In this document: positions 60,817-64,000 of the stretch, piece after piece
Layout: the number at the start of each line of letters is the position of its first letter
Numbering within the stretch: the first letter of the stretch is position 1
Assembly: GCF_042675915.1 (NCBI RefSeq)
Contig: NZ_JBHTKL010000001.1
Coordinates: 1,240,001-1,304,000, forward strand
DNA: 64,000 nucleotides
Source of the DNA: Thalassobacillus_A hwangdonensis
Lineage (GTDB): Bacteria; Bacillota; Bacilli; Bacillales; Halobacillaceae
Direction of reading: 5' to 3'
Notes under the pieces: generated by a model
The model's input: the letters and a program-made list of their open reading frames with translations, nothing else
What the model was told of the DNA's origin: nothing
Databases searched by the model: none
Translations under genes and position numbers: made by a program

Positions 60817-61635
60817 TTAGAAATGAAAATTGGACAATGATCCAAATAAAAAGAAATTGACTAGTAAAAATAGAAAGGCTGCTGTGTTATAGAGTGCAAT
60901 TGCCCGCCCTTGATAGCCTTTGACGATCCGTAAAAACAAGAAGATGATGTAAACACCAAGCACAAGGAGTGACCCAAGTGTCTTCGAGTCATACCAGTAG
61001 AACTCATCACCAGAACTGTAAGCCCATATGACGCCAAGGATGATTCCCATTGTAAGCAATGGAACCCCAATGGTCACAGCGATGTAGGCGAAACTGTCCA
61101 ATTTGTCCAGATCACCGATTCTCCTGAGCTTCTGGTTCCACTGTTTCTTTTTCAAAAACCTGTACTGCAGTAAATACAGGAGAGAAAAAATAAATGAAAA
61201 GGTAAAGAAGCCATAAGAGATGAGAGCCATTGAAATATGTGTGATGAGCAGCTCATCGACAAGTCTTACTCCATTTTTAACGAGCTCACTTTGAGCCTTC
61301 GTCGTAATGTGAAGCACCATCACGAAGAACCCGACCAAATTCGTAAAGAACACAAGGAAATCGACCATGAACAGCCGATTGATGATCAATGAAAAGGTGA
61401 TCAGGATCCACGCATAAAAAAATAATCCGTCATAGACCGTCATCACTGGAAAATTGTCTTTAACGAATACCTGTGACAATAAAAAAAAGGTTTGCAAAGT
61501 CCAAACCAAACTAAGTAACCAGAAGGCGATCTTATTCACCTTCCGGTTATGTTGAATGAAATCAATGAAGTATCCAAAAACACTTAACGCATATAAAATG
61601 ATGATCAGTTCATAAACCCATTTTGCTGCAAGCAT
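60817..61635 (-). CDS. hemX: HemX-type cytochrome c assembly family membrane protein
   Basis: 272 residues with eight TM segments and the CcmC/CcsA-like pattern (WAYSSGDEFYWYDSKTLGSLL in place of the WGxxWxWD motif). In B. subtilis HemX negatively affects HemA levels. Between hemA and hemC, as usual for bacilli. Confidence 0.93.
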   Translation of the reverse strand: MLAAKWVYELIIILYALSVFGYFIDFIQHNRKVNKIAFWLLSLVWTLQTFFLLSQVFVKDNFPVMTVYDGLFFYAWILITFSLIINRLFMVDFLVFFTNLVGFFVMVLHITTKAQSELVKNGVRLVDELLITHISMALISYGFFTFSFIFSLLYLLQYRFLKKKQWNQKLRRIGDLDKLDSFAYIAVTIGVPLLTMGIILGVIWAYSSGDEFYWYDSKTLGSLLVLGVYIIFLFLRIVKGYQGRAIALYNTAAFLFLLVNFFLFGSLSNFHF

Positions 61636-61653
61636 ATCAGGACCCTTCCCTTA

Positions 61654-63030
61654 TCAGTTTGTTGATACGTTCTTCAGCGTAGGAAAGGACAATTTACCGT
61701 TGTTCGGGTCAAACGAAATCACTTTATTGTTTTTCTGTTGCTGTTCCATGATTTCTTCCTGGACATGTTCCTCGATTCCAAAAATCTGCATGAACAGTCG
61801 AAGCGACTCATCCGCATCCTCCTGCGCGGCTAGTTCCTTTGCCTGAAGGATCGGCTCTTTCAACAGCTGGTTGATGATGCTCTTCGTGTGTTTATTCAGG
61901 ACTTTCTTTTCTCTTTCAGTCAGATCAGGCATTTTTCGCTCGATACTTTTCATCGTATCCGCCTGAATGTTCAGTGCTTTATTTCGTAATGCCGAAATGA
62001 CCGGCACTACTCCAAGCGTCTGGACCCAATCTTTGAATTGGACGATTTCCGCTTCGATCATAAGTTCAATCTGCTCCGCAGCTTCCTGACGGACAGAAAG
62101 GTTCGCATCTACGATTCCCTGCAAGTCGTCGATATCATAGAGGAAGACGCTCTCCAAATCAGAAATGGCAGGATCAAGATCCCTCGGAACTGCGATGTCG
62201 ACCATGAACAAAGGTTTACCTTTTCTTGCTTTATGAATCGGATCCACCAATTCACGTGTCAATACGTAATCCTTCGCACCTGTCGAGCTGATCAGAATGT
62301 CCGCATCACTCAAAGTCGATGGCAGGTCTTCCATCGTTTTGGCATCGCCATTGAATTGGTCTGCAACAACCTGCGCTTTTGCCAGTGTACGGTTGACGAC
62401 CGTCACTTTCTTCACACCGGAACCGTGAAGATTCTTCGCGGCAAGCTCTCCCATTTTACCTGCACCCAGGATGACGACATGTTTGTTGACCATATCCCCG
62501 AAGATCTTACGGGCAAGTTCAACAGCTGCATAACTTACAGAAACAGCATTCTCACCGATTTCTGTTTCTTTATGGGCACGCTTGGCGAAAGTTACCGCCT
62601 GTTTGAACAACTCATTGAATATCGTTCCAGTTGTTACAGACTCCTGTGCTGACATGAACGCCTGCTTCACTTGGCCAAGGATCTGCGTTTCACCAAGGAC
62701 CATCGAATCCAGACCACTTGTTACACGGAAAAGGTGTTCAATTGCTCCATCCGTTTCGTAAATGGAAAGGTACGGAGAAAAAGACTGCTTGTCCATGTCA
62801 AACCAGTCAGCTAGAAATTGCTTAATATAATAACGGCCAGTATGGAGCTGATCCACGACCGCGAAAATTTCTGTACGATTGCATGTAGAAATAATCACAT
62901 TCTCCAACACACTTTTTTGCTGCTGCAAGGCAACCATCGCTTCCGATACGTGTTGTTCTGAAAATGTGAGCTTCTCCCGAATTTCTACAGGGGCTGTTTT
63001 ATAGTTTAATCCGACAGCTAGAATATGCAT
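61654..63030 (-). CDS. hemA: Glutamyl-tRNA reductase
   Basis: First committed step of C5-pathway heme synthesis. 458 residues: catalytic Cys in ISTCNRTEIFAV near residue 50, SGLDSMVLGETQILGQVK near 108, NADPH site VILGAGKMGELAAKNL near 184. ATG 63030 (MHILAVGLNYKTAPVEIREKL) is the expected start, after GGGGGTAGAT; the frame continues eight codons upstream. First gene of the hem operon. Confidence 0.98.
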   Translation of the reverse strand: MHILAVGLNYKTAPVEIREKLTFSEQHVSEAMVALQQQKSVLENVIISTCNRTEIFAVVDQLHTGRYYIKQFLADWFDMDKQSFSPYLSIYETDGAIEHLFRVTSGLDSMVLGETQILGQVKQAFMSAQESVTTGTIFNELFKQAVTFAKRAHKETEIGENAVSVSYAAVELARKIFGDMVNKHVVILGAGKMGELAAKNLHGSGVKKVTVVNRTLAKAQVVADQFNGDAKTMEDLPSTLSDADILISSTGAKDYVLTRELVDPIHKARKGKPLFMVDIAVPRDLDPAISDLESVFLYDIDDLQGIVDANLSVRQEAAEQIELMIEAEIVQFKDWVQTLGVVPVISALRNKALNIQADTMKSIERKMPDLTEREKKVLNKHTKSIINQLLKEPILQAKELAAQEDADESLRLFMQIFGIEEHVQEEIMEQQQKNNKVISFDPNNGKLSFPTLKNVSTN

Positions 63031-63078
63031 TACATCTACCCCCAAATAAAGCATTCCTGACGAAACATCTTAATAATT

Positions 63079-63087
63079 ATTATAACA
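63079..63087 (-). promoter_or_regulatory. Extended -10 promoter of hemA
   Basis: TGTTATAAT on the minus strand, about 50 bases upstream of hemA; the -35 region is poor. Nothing else is recognised in the 239-base gap to the divergent gene. Confidence 0.5.
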
Positions 63088-63269
63088 TGAGAAAAATAAC
63101 TTACTTATGGAAAAATGTGAACAGATTATGAATCTCTATGGTAGGATAAGAATAAATAACCAACATTTGAAATGATTCCGAAACATTTTTATTCCGATTG
63201 TACTCTATCATATAGAGCGACAAATCGCAAGAAAACGACATTTTCTGCTACTTTCGTGAGGTGTTACAA

Positions 63270-63752
63270 ATGAAGAAACAAAATTCTTTCCTCGGATTTG
63301 TTCTTATAGGCATTGGAGCCTATTTTTTATTGAGACAGTTACATATTCCCCTACTCACCGATTTTTATTCGTGGCCTACATTGCTGATGGTGATCGGTGT
63401 AGCATTTTTGCTCCATAGTTATATTGCTAAAGAATATCAGAACATATTTACAGGTGCATTGTTACTAGGTCTAGGGATTCACTTTCATGCAAGTGTACGG
63501 TTCGTCATCTGGCCTGATCACTGGGGTATGTATCTCATCATTATCGGTATCGCTTTTCTACTTCGCTATCAAAAGACTAGAAACGGCCTTTTCCCGGGAC
63601 TTATTTTAGGTGGACTTGGAATCTTTGCCATTTTCTCTTCCACCAACCCTGGATGGTTCTACTGGATCCACCAGCTGTTTGCAATCATTGAAAAGTTCTG
63701 GCCGCTTGTACTTATCGTAATCGGATTCTATTTTTTGAAAAAGAAAAATTGA
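63270..63752 (+). CDS. LiaF/LiaI-type transmembrane region protein
   Basis: 160 residues with about six short hydrophobic segments in repeated pairs (FLGFVLIGIGAYFLLRQL, WPTLLMVIGVAFLLHSYI, GMYLIIIGIAFLLRY, FWPLVLIVIGFYFLKKK). This is the pattern of the LiaI-LiaF-like TM region family, with no C-terminal cell-wall-active domain. Function unknown; relatives act in envelope stress sensing. ATG 63270 is 6 bases after GAGGTG. Divergent from hemA. Confidence 0.82.
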   Translation: MKKQNSFLGFVLIGIGAYFLLRQLHIPLLTDFYSWPTLLMVIGVAFLLHSYIAKEYQNIFTGALLLGLGIHFHASVRFVIWPDHWGMYLIIIGIAFLLRYQKTRNGLFPGLILGGLGIFAIFSSTNPGWFYWIHQLFAIIEKFWPLVLIVIGFYFLKKKN

Positions 63753-63758
63753 CGTAAT

Positions 63759-63806
63759 GAAAAACCCTGTGGAATGACAATGTTGTCAGCTCTCCACAGG
63801 GTTTTA
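63759..63806 (+). terminator. Terminator of the LiaF-like gene
   Basis: AAAACCCTGTGGA pairs with TCCACAGGGTTTT, with an inner TGACA/TGTCA stem; T-rich after. Near-symmetric, so it may serve the minus-strand gene that ends at 63831 too. Confidence 0.88.
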
Positions 63807-63830
63807 TTTTGGTATTCTCAAGACTGTTGG

Positions 63831-64000
63831 TTATCTTTTCAGACTATCCAATAAACTATAGCCAAGCACGATGCCTGCAATAATGGATAACTCCTTCTGC
63901 CCATTGATCAAAAGTCCCGGAACGCTAATACCCAATGCAGTAAGCGGTGTGGATATATTGGTGGAAAGGGAAACTGTGAGCATAAAAATGGCAGGGACAG
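63831..64000 (-). CDS. C-terminal fragment of a membrane protein (cut by window edge)
   Basis: 56 codons open to the edge, ending IVLGYSLLDSLKR and stop. The visible part has hydrophobic stretches (VPAIFMLTVSL and LSIIAGIVLGYSLL). Too little to identify. Frame choice rests on being open throughout and stopping next to the terminator. Confidence 0.55.
   Translation of the reverse strand, partial: VPAIFMLTVSLSTNISTPLTALGISVPGLLINGQKELSIIAGIVLGYSLLDSLKR

Noticed and set aside
62038..62652. 204-codon plus-strand frame opposite hemA
   Set aside because: Antisense shadow of glutamyl-tRNA reductase; no start signal or family likeness.
1..64000. CRISPR array, prophage, insertion sequence, defence island, tRNA cluster
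   Set aside because: No spaced direct repeats, transposase, phage or nuclease-toxin genes, or tRNA-like cloverleaf was seen on either strand by reading; the repeats present are palindromes or intragenic.

Overview
The window is chromosomal DNA of an endospore-forming member of the Bacillaceae. The evidence is the dense set of sporulation genes (spoVB, bofC, safA, spo0B, spoIVFA/FB, spoIIB, ysxE, spoVID), the N-terminally extended L27 with its Prp protease, the T-box before valS, and a gene order that largely follows the B. subtilis secDF-to-hemA region. Moderate GC and protein character suggest a halotolerant relative of Halobacillus or Pontibacillus; that is inference only. Almost every gene lies on the minus strand. 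No tRNA, rRNA, IS element, prophage or CRISPR array was seen.

Layout. 1-9.8 kb: protein export and membrane genes (recJ fragment, LapA-domain protein, secDF, comN, spoVB, a DUF421 protein, an ArsB/NhaD-type transporter, a YrzE-like protein, yajC). 9.8-13.9 kb: tgt-queA (queuosine), a DUF2905 gene and ruvBA (Holliday junction). 14-19.3 kb: bofC, yebC family, a YhcN/YlaJ lipoprotein, nadE, a CotS-type kinase and safA with a long tandem repeat. 19.5-24.3 kb: pheA, pheB, obg, spo0B, rpmA, prp and rplU with its leader. 24.3-34.1 kb: RNase E/G, spoIVFBA, minDC, mreDCB, radC, maf, spoIIB.

34.2-48 kb holds the most unusual content: a complete type IV pilus machine. It comprises PilO, PilN, PilM, prepilin peptidase, major pilin, PilC, PilT and PilB, four poorly characterised accessory proteins (a VanW-like protein, a PRC-barrel protein, a 3-TM acidic protein with a FliM-like EIDALL motif, and a large PilX-like pilin with a predicted beta-solenoid), and two more minor pilins. 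A GGDEF diguanylate cyclase follows immediately upstream. B. subtilis carries only comC between folC and spoIIB. Because PilT is present, this is likely a retractile pilus rather than only a Com pseudopilus.

49.9-64 kb: folC, valS with a Val T-box leader, a small membrane protein, the pseudokinase ysxE, spoVID, the heme operon hemAXCDBL, a LiaF-like membrane protein and a gene cut off at the right edge.

Two long palindromic elements (6.70-6.82 and 22.79-22.96 kb) share a core but have different, self-complementary outer arms. A third, unrelated inverted repeat lies at 27.4 kb.
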